A stretch of DNA of 64,000 nucleotides from Micromonospora trifolii (GTDB lineage: Bacteria > Actinomycetota > Actinomycetes > Mycobacteriales > Micromonosporaceae), in NCBI RefSeq assembly GCF_022229005.1, contig NZ_JAKKFD010000028.1:24063-88062 (forward strand). The letters run 5' to 3'. Of the stretch, positions 9,301 to 17,030 are shown piece by piece. The notes under the pieces were generated by a model. That model was not told where the DNA came from. It made no database searches and saw only the letters and a program-made list of their open reading frames with translations. The translations under genes and the position numbers were made by a program. The stretch's first letter is position 1. Each line of letters opens with the position of its first letter.

Positions 9301-9573
9301 CGTCGCGACGAGTTGACCCTCGACCTGTGGGTCCGCGAGCCGACCTGTGTGCCGCCGCCGGTGGACGGCGAGCCGGCAGTCGTGCCGTCCGCCGACCCGT
9401 CGGCCGCTGCGACCGAGTGCACCGGCTCGTTGGTGTCGGTGAAGGTGCGCAACGCGATCGACGACGAGCGGACCAGGCCGCAGCCGACCACCGACCCGTC
9501 ACTGACCGGTGAGGATCCGTTCCCGACGGTCAGCGCGGATCCGCTGGGCGAGCTGACACCCTCACCGTCCTGA
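6373..9573 (+). CDS. Giant proline-rich, mostly disordered single-pass membrane protein
   Basis: A 1066-residue protein starting at a GTG overlapping the rarA stop, with AGGAGAGGG just upstream. Residues 1 to about 855 are low-complexity Pro/Ala/Gly/Arg/Asp with no fold visible. An exact 60-bp tandem repeat encodes copies of DGPARAAVPPGVDGPPRSRP. A basic stretch (RRQTRERRRLR) precedes one membrane span (AAVLALVSVVLLGAVPLFFGI). The final ~170 residues form an outer domain: DNLDQLGVPAWAA, SRWCLLDCRLRERTVTSEKAP, WKVSRCPEQQTKGSYTCWRR, with six or more Cys that could pair outside the cell. The long inner tail and Cys-rich outer domain suggest a scaffold or cell-envelope sensor; no function is known. 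Translational coupling to rarA may reflect only compact organisation. Confidence 0.8.
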   Translation: MRSRGGDRPDEGPDERRDPRAKTRRWGRGRAAEPEPEEPVAGEEFGWIDDLRSAKQQRTELGPDGAPAEPNRPRGGMPPADPAGPPAQATPRTPAEPAGARGSGPESAAPPAPRQSEPGGTAARRPVDGPWPGETPPAGRRPDDRPPAAGPGAPGQPPRRGVQPVPGARAAVPPSPPTARPGGDDPAGPQGPRPAPGGPARARGAAAPPGPPVGPPTSGPPAGRRPEAAAAPGRRPDAAVPPGRHQDPAAPGGHPDAMPPLRRPDAGTPTHRPGPEQPVEPGRARLPADGAPVGRRAVGPTSDPARAAGAAAAPGPARFDGAPAGVVPPTTDGLRPDPAIDADPRTARRRPGPADPGAPEPTGRRAAEAPRPAAGGRRRAAEPDEPVVPRSGNAPPVPRSGNASAVPQATGAHSGALPTTGPADGTGRRRVVSGEPERRTPPGGEPRLDRPERPADWLRQAGRLPHTDPGLPVVNRRDGSPPAGDRRPAPPIGPGDLTDQASGRLAVPDPAAERTAARRPAGPPVDPGADAPAGRRAVRPDASGSTGEQALTYPTPPGDRPARGRGAAAVPTPDPTGQRGRAVAGPGADAPPAPDPTGRRRRPPAEQGPDGTAVPGRPGPASDHGDDPYAGGRPGAGPAARGAARSAPPGRARPIPGDAPAPGAGRRGADGPLRPGPGGEAAPRDANRPDGPARAAVPPGVDGPPRSRPDGPARAAVPPGVDGPPRSRPDGPARAAVRPPGGPLPTDDRTTGDPGPAGPARGAAPAGRPAPADRAAGRALPPNREPGRAEPSGVAPVPPPGRAGEPVGVARAAAVVPSVSGPVDRPEPEPSDGPALRSAGQDAPDDDAATGARSEERRQTRERRRLRAAVLALVSVVLLGAVPLFFGIRTLSRDPVFDNLDQLGVPAWAAAKTVDDVSGSRWCLLDCRLRERTVTSEKAPKETAQVYEDALRRDGWQPWKVSRCPEQQTKGSYTCWRRDELTLDLWVREPTCVPPPVDGEPAVVPSADPSAAATECTGSLVSVKVRNAIDDERTRPQPTTDPSLTGEDPFPTVSADPLGELTPSPS
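8441..8576 (+). repeat. In-frame 60-bp tandem repeat (2.3 copies)
   Basis: Two near-perfect 60-bp units (8441-8500 and 8501-8560), differing at only a few bases near their ends, are followed by 16 bases of a third. Each unit encodes 20 residues (GPARAAVPPGVDGPPRSRPD register). The near-identity, in a region of otherwise variable codons, indicates a recent duplication and likely copy-number variation between strains. Confidence 0.9.
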
Positions 9574-9722
9574 GCCGGTCTCCATCACGGACGGTAGGGT
9601 CTGGGGCTGGCGGGCACGCCCGCTACCGGTGACCGTCGACGGCTCGGCGGCCGGTACGGGTGGCATGGTTGTGCGTTCCGGGGACGTCGGGTCCTGCGGA
9701 ACTCTGCTTGAGGAGGACAGGC

Positions 9723-10187
9723 GTGGGCGACATTGGAGCGATCGCGGCGCTGATCGCGGCATCCGCGTTCGCGGTGCTGGTGCTCATCCTGACGCTGCCC
9801 ATCCTGCGGCTGCGGCACACGGTTGACGCCACCACTCGCATGATCAACGATTTGAACGATCGGACCGGACCGCTGCTCGGTGACGTGAACACCACTGTGA
9901 AGAACGTCAACACCGCCTTGGAGCAGGTGCAGACCTCGCTCGACGGTGTGAACCTCCAGCTGGCGAAGGTCGACACCATGACCAGCCACGCACAGAACGT
10001 CACCGCCAACGTCGCCAACCTGGCCACCGTCGTCTCCGCCGCAGCCGCCAACCCCCTGGTCAAGGTGGCCGCGTTCGGCTACGGCGTGCGTAAGGCCGCC
10101 GCCGGCCGCCGGCACGCCGAGACCGAGCGCGAGGTACGCGACACCATCAAGCAGCAGCGACGGGCCGCGCGACGCGGCAACAGCTGA
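9723..10187 (+). CDS. DUF948-type membrane-anchored coiled-coil protein
   Basis: A 154-residue protein starting at GTG 9723 behind a perfect AGGAGG (9711-9716). An N-terminal membrane span (IAALIAASAFAVLVLILTLPIL) is followed by a long helical, Asn/Val/Thr-rich region (LNDRTGPLLGDVNTTVKNVNTALEQVQTSLDGVNLQLAKVDTM), typical of DUF948 and related to methyl-accepting-type coiled coils. The end is basic (GRRHAETEREVRDTIKQQRRAARR). It precedes a second small membrane protein and alaS, a conserved actinobacterial order. Function is unknown; a general stress or envelope role has been suggested for DUF948 homologues. Confidence 0.8.
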   Translation: MGDIGAIAALIAASAFAVLVLILTLPILRLRHTVDATTRMINDLNDRTGPLLGDVNTTVKNVNTALEQVQTSLDGVNLQLAKVDTMTSHAQNVTANVANLATVVSAAAANPLVKVAAFGYGVRKAAAGRRHAETEREVRDTIKQQRRAARRGNS

Positions 10188-10216
10188 TCGCCCGGCGCAC
10201 CAGGAGGTAGCGGGAC

Positions 10217-10522
10217 ATGAGGCGCTTGTTCTGGCTCGGCATCGGGGTGGCCGTCGGTGTGATCGTGGTCCGCAAGGCGACCCGGACCGCGCAGGCGTAC
10301 ACGCCGGCGGGCATCGCCAGCTCGCTGACGGAATCCGCTGGCGGGCTCGTCGAGTCGCTGCGTAGTTTCGTGGAGGACGTCCGGGTCGGGATGGCCGAAC
10401 GCGAGCAGGAGATCCACCACGCGTTCGCCCAGGGCGAGGCGTTCGACGACAAGTTCGCCGACCTGCGGGAAGACCCGCGGATCGGCGATCGAGAAATCTT
10501 TCCGGAGGAACACCAGCGATGA
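10217..10522 (+). CDS. Small membrane-associated protein upstream of alaS
   Basis: A 101-residue protein with CAGGAGGTAG just upstream of its ATG. A single N-terminal hydrophobic stretch (LFWLGIGVAVGVIVVRKA) is followed by an amphipathic helical region (SSLTESAGGLVESLRSFVEDVRVGMAEREQEIHHAF) and an acidic tail. The stop overlaps the alaS ATG (ATGA), so the two are translationally coupled. It is a conserved hypothetical in the DUF948-alaS neighbourhood of Micromonosporaceae and relatives. No catalytic motif is visible. Confidence 0.78.
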   Translation: MRRLFWLGIGVAVGVIVVRKATRTAQAYTPAGIASSLTESAGGLVESLRSFVEDVRVGMAEREQEIHHAFAQGEAFDDKFADLREDPRIGDREIFPEEHQR

Positions 10523-13197
10523 AGACGGCGGAGATCAAGCGGCGGTACCTCGCGCACTTCGAGGCGAATGGCCACACCGTGGTGCCGTCCGCTCCGCTGC
10601 CCGCCATCAGCGACCCGAACCTGCTGTTCGTCAACGCCGGCATGGTGCAGTTCGTCCCGTACTTCCTGGGTCAGCAGACGCCCGCGTACCAGCGGGCGGT
10701 CAGCGTGCAGAAGTGCCTGCGCACCCCGGACATCGACGAGGTCGGTAAGACCAGCCGGCACGGCACGTTCTTCCAGATGAACGGCAACTTCTCCTTCGGT
10801 GACTACTTCAAGGCCGGCGCGATCCCGCTGGCCTGGGAGTTGTCCACGAAGCCGATCGCCGAGGGTGGTTACGGGCTGGATCCGGAGCGGATCTGGCCGA
10901 CGATCTACCTCGACGACGACGAGGCGTACGAGATCTGGCGGTCGGTTGGTGTGCCCGCCGAGCGGATCGTGCGCCGGGGCAAGGCGGACAACTTCTGGTC
11001 GATGGGCATTCCCGGGCCGTGTGGTCCGTCGTCGGAGCTGTTCTACGACCGGGGCCCGGAGTACGGCCGCGAGGGCGGCCCGGCGGTCGACGAGGACCGG
11101 TACATGGAGTATTGGAACCTCGTCTTCATGCAGTTCGAGCGGGGTCCGGGCACGACCAAGGAGGACTACCCGATCCTGGGTGACCTGCCGGCGAAGAACA
11201 TCGACACCGGCATGGGCCTGGAGCGGATGGCCTCGATCCTGCAGGGTGTGGACAACCTGTACGAGATCGACGAGGTCCGGCCGATCCTGGCCCGGGCGGC
11301 CGAGCTGACCGGTAAGCGCTACGGCGCGCACTCCGGGCACGTGGCCAGCGAGTCGCACCCGGACGACGTCCGGCTGCGGGTGATCGCGGATCACGTGCGC
11401 ACGGCGCTGATGCTGATCGGCGACGGTGTCACCCCGTCGAACGAGGGTCGCGGGTACGTGCTGCGCCGGATCATGCGCCGGGCGATCCGGTCGATCCGGC
11501 TGCTGGGCTGGCAGGACCGGGCGCTGCCCGAGCTGCTGCCGGTGGCCCGGGACTGCATGGCGCCGTCGTACCCGGAGCTGGCGACCGACTTCGACCGGAT
11601 CGCGGATTACGCGTACGCGGAGGAGGAGGCGTTCCTGTCCACCCTGCGGGCCGGCACCACGATCCTGGACACCGCGATCGCGGAGACCCGCACGGCGGGC
11701 GGCTCCGCGCTGTCCGGGGCGAAGGCGTTCCAGCTGCACGACACCTACGGCTTCCCGATCGATCTGACCCTGGAGATCGCCGCGGAGCAGGGCCTCACTG
11801 TCGACGACGAGGGGTTCCGGCGGCTGATGGCCGACCAGCGGACCCGGGCGAAGGCGGACGCGCAGGCCCGCAAGACGGGGCACGTCGACCTGTCGGCGTA
11901 CCGGTCGGTGCTCGACGCGGGTGGCCCGGTGACGTTCACCGGGTACAGCGAGGTGTCCCGCGAGTCGACGGTGCGGGCGCTGCTCGGCGCCGACGGTCCG
12001 CGCCAGGCGGCGACCGAGGGCGACACCATCGAGCTGGTGCTGGACACCACCCCGTTCTACGCCGAGGGCGGTGGGCAGCAGCCCGACCAGGGCATGATCA
12101 CGGTTGGTGGCGGGCAGGTCGAGGTGCTCGACGTGCAGCAGCCGGTGCCGGGCCTGATCGTGCACCGCGCCCGGGTGATCCGGGGCGAGGTACGCGCCGG
12201 TGAGGCCGGCTTCGCCGAGATCGACACGACCCGGCGTCGGGCGATCTCCCGGTCGCACACCGCCACGCACCTGGTGCACCAGACCATGCGCAACTTCCTC
12301 GGTGAGTCGGCCACGCAGGCGGGGTCGCTGAACGCCCCCGGTCGGCTCCGGTTCGACTTCAACACCCCGACCGGGGTGTCGCCGAGCGTCCTGCGCGACG
12401 TGGAGCAGCAGGTCAACGAGGTGTTGCTGGCCGACCTGGAGGTGCACGCCTTCATCACCTCGTTGGAGGAGGCGCGGCGCATCGGCGCGATGGCGCTCTT
12501 CGGCGAGAAGTACGGCGAGGAGGTGCGGGTCGTCGAGGTGGGTGACTACGCCCGGGAGCTGTGTGGCGGCACGCACGTGGCCCGCTCGGCCCAGCTCGGC
12601 CTCGTGAAGATCCTCTCCGAGTCGTCGATCGGCTCCGGTGTCCGCCGGGTCGAGGCGCTGGTCGGCATGGACGCCTTCGGCTTCCTGGCCAAGGAGCACC
12701 TGTTGGTCTCCCGGCTGGCCGAGCTGTACCGGGTGCCCAACGATCAGGTCGCCGACCGGGTGGAACAGACCGTCACCCAGCTTCGGGACGCCGAGAAGGA
12801 GCTGGAGAAGCTGCGTGCCCAGCTGGTGCTGGGTGGCGCGGCGGCGCTCGCGGCGCAGGCGAAGGACGTGCGCGGAGTCGCGTACGTGGGCACCGAGGCG
12901 CCGGAGGGCGCGGCCGGCAACGATGTGCGCACCCTGGCCCAGGAGATCCGCGGCAAGATCGACCCGGCGCGGCCGGCGGTCGTGGCGGTGGCGGCGCGGT
13001 CGAACGGCAAGGCGTCCCTGGTGGTGGCGGTCAACGCGGCGGCGCGCAGCCGGGGCCTGGCCGCGTCGGATCTGGTGAAGGCGGCGTTCTCCGGGCGCGG
13101 CGGTGGCAGCCCCGATCTGGCTCAGGGCGGCGGTCTGCCGGCGGCCGAGGCGCCGAACCTGCTGCTCACCGTCGAGAAGGCGATCACTGAAGCGTGA
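10519..13197 (+). CDS. alaS: Alanyl-tRNA synthetase
   Basis: Full length at 892 residues. The N-terminal class II aminoacylation core starts MKTAEIKRRYLAHFEANGHTVVPSAPL and includes NAGMVQFVPYF (motif 1 region), FFQMNGNFSFGDYFK (motif 2) and GLERMASILQGVDNLYEID (motif 3). The editing domain has the metal-binding pair HTATH and CGGTHV, which clears mischarged Ser/Gly-tRNA. The C-terminal DHHA1 domain ends with GRGGGSPDLAQGGG. ATG 10519 overlaps the preceding stop and follows CGGAGG. The gene heads the alaS-ruvX-mltG-aroE block. No T-box leader is present. Confidence 0.98.
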   Translation: MKTAEIKRRYLAHFEANGHTVVPSAPLPAISDPNLLFVNAGMVQFVPYFLGQQTPAYQRAVSVQKCLRTPDIDEVGKTSRHGTFFQMNGNFSFGDYFKAGAIPLAWELSTKPIAEGGYGLDPERIWPTIYLDDDEAYEIWRSVGVPAERIVRRGKADNFWSMGIPGPCGPSSELFYDRGPEYGREGGPAVDEDRYMEYWNLVFMQFERGPGTTKEDYPILGDLPAKNIDTGMGLERMASILQGVDNLYEIDEVRPILARAAELTGKRYGAHSGHVASESHPDDVRLRVIADHVRTALMLIGDGVTPSNEGRGYVLRRIMRRAIRSIRLLGWQDRALPELLPVARDCMAPSYPELATDFDRIADYAYAEEEAFLSTLRAGTTILDTAIAETRTAGGSALSGAKAFQLHDTYGFPIDLTLEIAAEQGLTVDDEGFRRLMADQRTRAKADAQARKTGHVDLSAYRSVLDAGGPVTFTGYSEVSRESTVRALLGADGPRQAATEGDTIELVLDTTPFYAEGGGQQPDQGMITVGGGQVEVLDVQQPVPGLIVHRARVIRGEVRAGEAGFAEIDTTRRRAISRSHTATHLVHQTMRNFLGESATQAGSLNAPGRLRFDFNTPTGVSPSVLRDVEQQVNEVLLADLEVHAFITSLEEARRIGAMALFGEKYGEEVRVVEVGDYARELCGGTHVARSAQLGLVKILSESSIGSGVRRVEALVGMDAFGFLAKEHLLVSRLAELYRVPNDQVADRVEQTVTQLRDAEKELEKLRAQLVLGGAAALAAQAKDVRGVAYVGTEAPEGAAGNDVRTLAQEIRGKIDPARPAVVAVAARSNGKASLVVAVNAAARSRGLAASDLVKAAFSGRGGGSPDLAQGGGLPAAEAPNLLLTVEKAITEA

Positions 13198-13215
13198 TAG
13201 ATCATTACTCTGAGT

Positions 13216-13241
13216 CAGGGCGGGCCGTTCGGTCCGCCCTG
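13216..13241 (+). terminator. GC-rich hairpin after alaS
   Basis: CAGGGCGGGCC, a 4-base loop GTTC, then GGTCCGCCCTG makes an 11-bp stem 18 bp after the alaS stop. No T tract follows, as is common in actinobacteria. It could terminate or attenuate transcription before ruvX. Confidence 0.5.
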
Positions 13242-13269
13242 GTTCGTACCCGGCCAGCGGTGACCGTCG

Positions 13270-13728
13270 GTGGCTGAGCTGACGCGCGGTGTGCGGATCG
13301 GCGTGGATGTCGGTCAGGTGCGGGTGGGCGTGTCCCGCTCGGATCCGGACGGGATCCTGGCAACGCCGCTGGTCACCCTGGCCCGCGACAACACGGCGGC
13401 GCCGGACGCGGTGCCGAGCGACCTCGCCGAGCTGGCCGCGTTGGTGGCCGAGCACGAGGCCGTCGGGGTTGTCGTCGGCCTTCCGGTCAATCTCGCCGGC
13501 AAGCACGGTCCTGCGGCCGTCCATGTGAAGGCGTACGCTGACCGACTGGTCGATGTGATAGCGCCTGTCCCGGTAACGCTCACTGACGAGAGGATGTCGA
13601 CCGTGGTCGCTTCTCGTAGGCTTGCCGAGCGTGGCGTCCGAGGTAAACGTCAACGTGCGGTTGTCGATCAGGCGGCCGCGGTGGAGATCCTGCAGAGCTG
13701 GCTGGATGCGCAGCGGAGGCGGACGTAA
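13270..13728 (+). CDS. ruvX: Putative pre-16S rRNA nuclease / Holliday junction resolvase-like YqgF
   Basis: A 152-residue RNase H-fold protein of the YqgF/RuvX family, which matures the 5' end of 16S rRNA and was first described as a resolvase. Metal-binding acidic residues fall in RIGVDVGQVRVGVSRSDPDG, in the VVVGLPVNLAGK strand and in VTLTDERMSTVVASRRL, and the family end VDQAAAVEILQSWLD is intact. The GTG at 13270 is preferred over a second GTG 8 codons later; no strong ribosome site is seen. Its stop overlaps the mltG ATG (TAATG). Confidence 0.93.
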   Translation: MAELTRGVRIGVDVGQVRVGVSRSDPDGILATPLVTLARDNTAAPDAVPSDLAELAALVAEHEAVGVVVGLPVNLAGKHGPAAVHVKAYADRLVDVIAPVPVTLTDERMSTVVASRRLAERGVRGKRQRAVVDQAAAVEILQSWLDAQRRRT

Positions 13729-14930
13729 TGATCGACGATCTGGACCTTGGGTTCGACGAGCCGGAGCGGGGGGAGAAGGGTCGGCACCGGCGCGGCTTCC
13801 GCAAGGGCAAGGGCAAGGGCGGGTCCGGCGGCGGCCGGGGCAAGACCTTCCTGGCTCTGCTGATGGCCCTGCTCCTGTTGGGCGGCATCGGCGGCGGCGC
13901 GTTCTACGGCTTCGACCGCATCCAGAACTACTTCGTCACCCCCGACTACGACGGCAGCGGGGCCGGTGAGATCACCGTCGAGATCAAGAACGGCGCGTTG
14001 CTCGCCGACATGGCCGACGCCCTCGTGGCAGCCGACGTGGTGAAGAGCCAGAAGGCTTTCATCGAGGCGGCCGAGGCCAACACACGCAGCAAGAACATCC
14101 AGCCGGGCACGTACAAGCTGCGCAAGCAGATGAGCGGCGCGAGCGCCGTGACGGCGATGCTCGACCTGAAGAACAAGATCGTCAACGGGCTGACCATCCC
14201 CGAGGGCCGCACGAGCTTCAACATCTACAAGCTGCTCTCCGAGAAGACCAAGATCCCGGTCAAGGACTTCCAGGCCGCCGCGAAGGACCCCGAAGGGCTC
14301 GGCGTCCCGGACTGGTGGTTCAAGCGCGCCGACGGCAAGAAGAGCGTCAAGTCCATCGAAGGATTCCTCTTCCCGGACACGTACGAGATCCCGCCGAAGT
14401 CCACTGCCGAGAGCGTCCTCAAGCTGATGGTGAACCGCTTCCTCTCGGTGAGCGGGGAGATGAAGTTCGCCGACCGAGTGCAGGAGGAGCGGGGCGGCGT
14501 CAGCCCGTACGAGGCGCTGATCGTGGCATCGCTGGCCCAGGCCGAGGCGGGCAACAAGGACGACCTGGGCAAGGTCGCCCGGGTGGCCTACAACCGGGCG
14601 TACGGCGAGTTCCCGTGCAACTGCCTGGAGATGGACGTCACCGTCAACTACTACCTGGAGTCGATCGGCAAGCCGACCAAGTCGTCCAAGCAGATGACCG
14701 AGGCCGAGCTGAACGACCAGAAGAACCCGTACAACCGCAAGCTGCGGGGCATGATCCCCACCCCGATCAACAACCCCGGCAAGGAGGCCCTGGAAGGAGC
14801 GATGAACCCGCCGCCGGGCAAGTGGCTCTTCTTCGTGGCGATCGACAAGCAGGGCCACTCGGAGTTCGCCGAGACGCCGGAGCAGCACGAGCGCAACAAG
14901 GACAAGGCCCGGGAGGCCGGCATCATCTGA
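13728..14930 (+). CDS. mltG: Endolytic murein transglycosylase MltG (YceG-like)
   Basis: A 400-residue membrane-bound enzyme that cleaves nascent glycan strands and may set their length. The N-terminus is cytoplasmic and Lys/Gly-rich (GFRKGKGKGGSGGGRGK), followed by one membrane span (LALLMALLLLGGIGGGAFYGF). The outer part has a LysM-like region (ITVEIKNGALLADMADAL) and the YceG catalytic domain: IEGFLFPDTYEIP, EALIVASLAQAEAGN with the conserved Glu, the NRAYG strand, and TPINNPGKEALEGAMNPPPG. In E. coli the matching segment reads ASIVEKE; here the first Glu position is Gln, as in other actinobacteria. It overlaps ruvX by one base and is followed by a strong stem-loop. Confidence 0.95.
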   Translation: MIDDLDLGFDEPERGEKGRHRRGFRKGKGKGGSGGGRGKTFLALLMALLLLGGIGGGAFYGFDRIQNYFVTPDYDGSGAGEITVEIKNGALLADMADALVAADVVKSQKAFIEAAEANTRSKNIQPGTYKLRKQMSGASAVTAMLDLKNKIVNGLTIPEGRTSFNIYKLLSEKTKIPVKDFQAAAKDPEGLGVPDWWFKRADGKKSVKSIEGFLFPDTYEIPPKSTAESVLKLMVNRFLSVSGEMKFADRVQEERGGVSPYEALIVASLAQAEAGNKDDLGKVARVAYNRAYGEFPCNCLEMDVTVNYYLESIGKPTKSSKQMTEAELNDQKNPYNRKLRGMIPTPINNPGKEALEGAMNPPPGKWLFFVAIDKQGHSEFAETPEQHERNKDKAREAGII

Positions 14931-14945
14931 CCGGCCGGGTCATTC

Positions 14946-15008
14946 CATAAAGGCTCCCTTCCCATTGCGACCACAATTATGGTCGCTGTTGGGAAGGGAG
15001 CCTTTATG
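14946..15008. terminator. Long bipartite palindrome, probable bidirectional terminator
   Basis: Perfect 19-bp arms CATAAAGGCTCCCTTCCCA (14946-14964) and TGGGAAGGGAGCCTTTATG (14990-15008) enclose a second perfect hairpin, GCGACCA/TGGTCGC (14967-14986). The element lies between mltG and the convergent secreted-protein gene. AAAGG/CCTTT at the ends gives a short T run in either direction. It also looks like one of the dispersed palindromes of Micromonosporaceae. Confidence 0.82.
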
Positions 15009-15041
15009 TGTCAGCTCTGACACGCAATTACCGCGTCATTG

Positions 15042-15533
15042 TCAGTGACTCGTTCCGGTCCAGGTGCCGGTGCGCGGGTTGAGGAACGTCCACACGCCGT
15101 TGCTGTTCTGCTTGCGCAGACCGAACGTGCGGTTGTAGCCGTAGTAGAAGTACCCGGTCTGGGTGCTCGTGTCGAACCCGGTGTTGCGGTTGACCGCGCC
15201 GTACGCCTCACCCCAGGTCTGCGGCCCGACCGACCCGTCGATGCCGACGTTCATCACGTCCTGCCAGGTCCGGGTCTTGGCGGCGGTGTTGGAGCCGAAC
15301 TCACCGTCGATGAAGCTGCTGCCGACGGTGCCGCTCAGATCGTCGGCCCAGACGATGGCCTGCCAGAGCCGCACGATGTTGCCGCTACGGACGCAGGAGC
15401 TGGACTGGCACAGCTGGTGGTTGTCGGACCAGCTGCCCGCTGCGGCGTCCGCCCTCGCGGGTGCTGCGGTCATCAGCGAAAGACTGAAAACCGCGGCAAT
15501 CGCGATAAGGGCACGGAGAATGCTTTTGTTCAA
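15042..15533 (-). CDS. Small secreted protein with peptidoglycan-binding-like domain
   Basis: A 163-residue exported protein. A TTG start at 15533 is chosen because AAGGGGAAA sits 5-6 bp before it and the signal peptide then begins directly (LNKSILRALIAIAAVFSLSLMTAAPARA, cleavage after ARA); in-frame extension to 15599 adds only a hydrophilic lead. The mature part has one likely disulfide (LCQSSSC). A region RLWQAIVWADDLSGTVGSSFIDGEFGSNTAAKTRTWQ...GIDGSVGPQTW matches the DG-FG-T...Q pattern of PG_binding_1 domains. The Tyr/Thr/Gly-rich C-terminus (TGYFYYGYNRTFGL) is of unknown fold. It sits between mltG and aroE, is convergent with mltG, and may bind cell wall. Confidence 0.78.
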   Translation of the reverse strand: MNKSILRALIAIAAVFSLSLMTAAPARADAAAGSWSDNHQLCQSSSCVRSGNIVRLWQAIVWADDLSGTVGSSFIDGEFGSNTAAKTRTWQDVMNVGIDGSVGPQTWGEAYGAVNRNTGFDTSTQTGYFYYGYNRTFGLRKQNSNGVWTFLNPRTGTWTGTSH

Positions 15534-15665
15534 GGTTTCCCCTTTTCCGATCGGCGCTTCCGTCCCCGGAATGCTTTCACCAACGTCGATGTGGGTCAAG
15601 CGATAACCCGGTCACCTGGGGCGGCCGCAGGGCCGGTTCTCTGGTGCCCGGGCCGGGGTTCTGGG

Positions 15666-15671
15666 TACTGT
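15666..15671 (+). promoter_or_regulatory. Candidate -10 element (TACTGT) for aroE
   Basis: TACTGT lies 33 bp before the aroE ATG, leaving room for a short leader that includes the GGGGGAGGG ribosome site. No convincing -35 is visible. Confidence 0.3.
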
Positions 15672-15704
15672 CGATCCCGACGTGCGGGGGAGGGCGGGGA
15701 CGTG

Positions 15705-16550
15705 ATGTCGACAGTGACCGGGCCGCCGGCTGCCACCCGTAGGGCTGCGGTGCTGGGCAAGCCGATCGCGCACTCCCTCTCCCCGGTGATCCACACCGCG
15801 GGTTACGTCGCCGCCGGCCTGACCCTGTGGTCGTACACCCGGATCGAGTGCGCGGCGGCGGAGCTGCCGGATCTCGTCGCCGGCCTGGGCCCGGAGTGGG
15901 CCGGGTTGTCGGTGACCATGCCAGGCAAGGAGGCGGCGCTCGCCGTGGCCGACGCCGCGTCGCCGGTCGCCGCCGCCGTCGGCGCGGCCAACACGTTGGT
16001 ACGCCGTCCGGACGGCTCCTGGTACGCGGACAACACCGACGTCGCCGGAATGGTGCGGGTGCTGACCGACGCCGGCGTGACCGCCGGTGGCGCCGTGACG
16101 GTGCTCGGAGCCGGCGGGACGGCCCGCGCCGCGGTCGCGGCTGCCGCCCAGCTGGCCTGTTCGTCGGTGACGGTGGTGGCCCGCCGGGCCGAGGCGGTCG
16201 AAGGCCTCCGCCCTGTGGCAGACGCTTTGGGTATCGCGCTGAGCGCCGGATCCTGGGCCGACGCGCCCCGGCACTTGGCCGCCGAGGTGGTCGTATCCAC
16301 CGTGCCGAGAGGCGTCGCCGATCCGTTGGCCAAAGTGGCTGTCTGGTCGCCGGACGCGGTCTTCTTCGACGCGCTCTATGATCCGTGGCCGACGCCTCTG
16401 GCCGTCGCTGCTGTCGCGGCGAACCTGCGGGTGGTGTCCGGACTGGACCTGCTGCTGGCCCAGGCTGTCGGTCAGTTCGAGCAGTTCACCGGAGTTGTCG
16501 CACCCCGCCCGGCGATGGCCGCCGCGCTCGCGGCGGCCATCGCCAACTGA
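15705..16550 (+). CDS. aroE: Shikimate dehydrogenase
   Basis: A 281-residue enzyme reducing 3-dehydroshikimate to shikimate with NADPH. Substrate-binding and catalytic residues are in GKPIAHSLSPVIH, SVTMPGKEAAL (catalytic Lys) and ADNTDVAGM (Asn/Asp). The NADP-binding Rossmann loop is VLGAGGTARA. The C-terminal helix VVSGLDLLLAQAVGQFEQFTG carries the conserved Gln of the closing helix. ATG 15705 follows GGGGGAGGG; a GTG one codon earlier is also in frame. The other aro genes (aroC-K-B-Q) lie 15 kb away, beyond an accessory insertion. A degenerate copy of this gene's 3' end lies at 17222-17393. Confidence 0.94.
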   Translation: MSTVTGPPAATRRAAVLGKPIAHSLSPVIHTAGYVAAGLTLWSYTRIECAAAELPDLVAGLGPEWAGLSVTMPGKEAALAVADAASPVAAAVGAANTLVRRPDGSWYADNTDVAGMVRVLTDAGVTAGGAVTVLGAGGTARAAVAAAAQLACSSVTVVARRAEAVEGLRPVADALGIALSAGSWADAPRHLAAEVVVSTVPRGVADPLAKVAVWSPDAVFFDALYDPWPTPLAVAAVAANLRVVSGLDLLLAQAVGQFEQFTGVVAPRPAMAAALAAAIAN

Positions 16551-16646
16551 CGAACCAAAATCGCGCAGTCTTAAGCATCTGGCGACAGCCCTCACGTAAT
16601 TTCGTGCGCTGCGTGATTTATCTGTCGCCGGACATCATTCGACTGG

Positions 16647-17030
16647 CTACCTCCCGCAGGTTGGCGAATTCATGATTCGGATTTTGTCCACGATCTCACC
16701 ACGGATGTGCGCGTTGCCTCTGTTCGGGGGGAGGCAATACTCGTACCCGTTGGTGTAATGGAGGAGAGCTCCATCATCATTTCGGGTGTTGTAGACGGAG
16801 AAGGAACCCTCGCTGCTGGAGCCGAGGTCCTGGTAACCGGTCGTGATGTCTTGGTACGAGGCTGTGGGGTTGTTGGCGAGCGAACGCGCTTCGGTCAGGT
16901 AGAAGCAGACGCGCGGATAGGTGCAGCCTCTCGCGGAACCTGCGCTGGCAACAGATGTGTCCACCGCGACTATGCCAGCAGTTGCGGCCGTCGTCGCTAG
17001 TGCTGCAGCTAATAGAGCTCGAATCCTCAC
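16647..17030 (-). CDS. Small secreted Cys-containing protein (peptidase-inhibitor I36-like)
   Basis: A 127-residue exported protein from a GTG at 17030 preceded by AGGGAGA. The signal peptide is MRIRALLAAALATTAATAGIVAVDTSVASA. The mature ~97 residues begin GSARGCTYPRVCFYLTEARS and include VYNTRNDDGALLHYTNGYEYCL and a C-terminal SPTCGR, with four Cys. The pattern C-x4-VCFY plus a mid-domain YNTRNDDG resembles secreted beta/gamma-crystallin-like inhibitors of Streptomyces (family I36), but the match is weak. Codon use is unlike its neighbours (CTA, TTA, GCA and GCT codons in the signal peptide). Codon 7 is TTA. It may have been acquired recently. Confidence 0.7.
   Translation of the reverse strand: MRIRALLAAALATTAATAGIVAVDTSVASAGSARGCTYPRVCFYLTEARSLANNPTASYQDITTGYQDLGSSSEGSFSVYNTRNDDGALLHYTNGYEYCLPPNRGNAHIRGEIVDKIRIMNSPTCGR

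Noticed and set aside
10147..13653. A 1168-codon minus-strand ORF antisense to alaS and ruvX
   Set aside because: High GC keeps antisense frames open. It has no start signal, no domain and a His/Arg/Gln-rich composition typical of reversed coding sequence; the plus strand carries clear AlaS and RuvX motifs.
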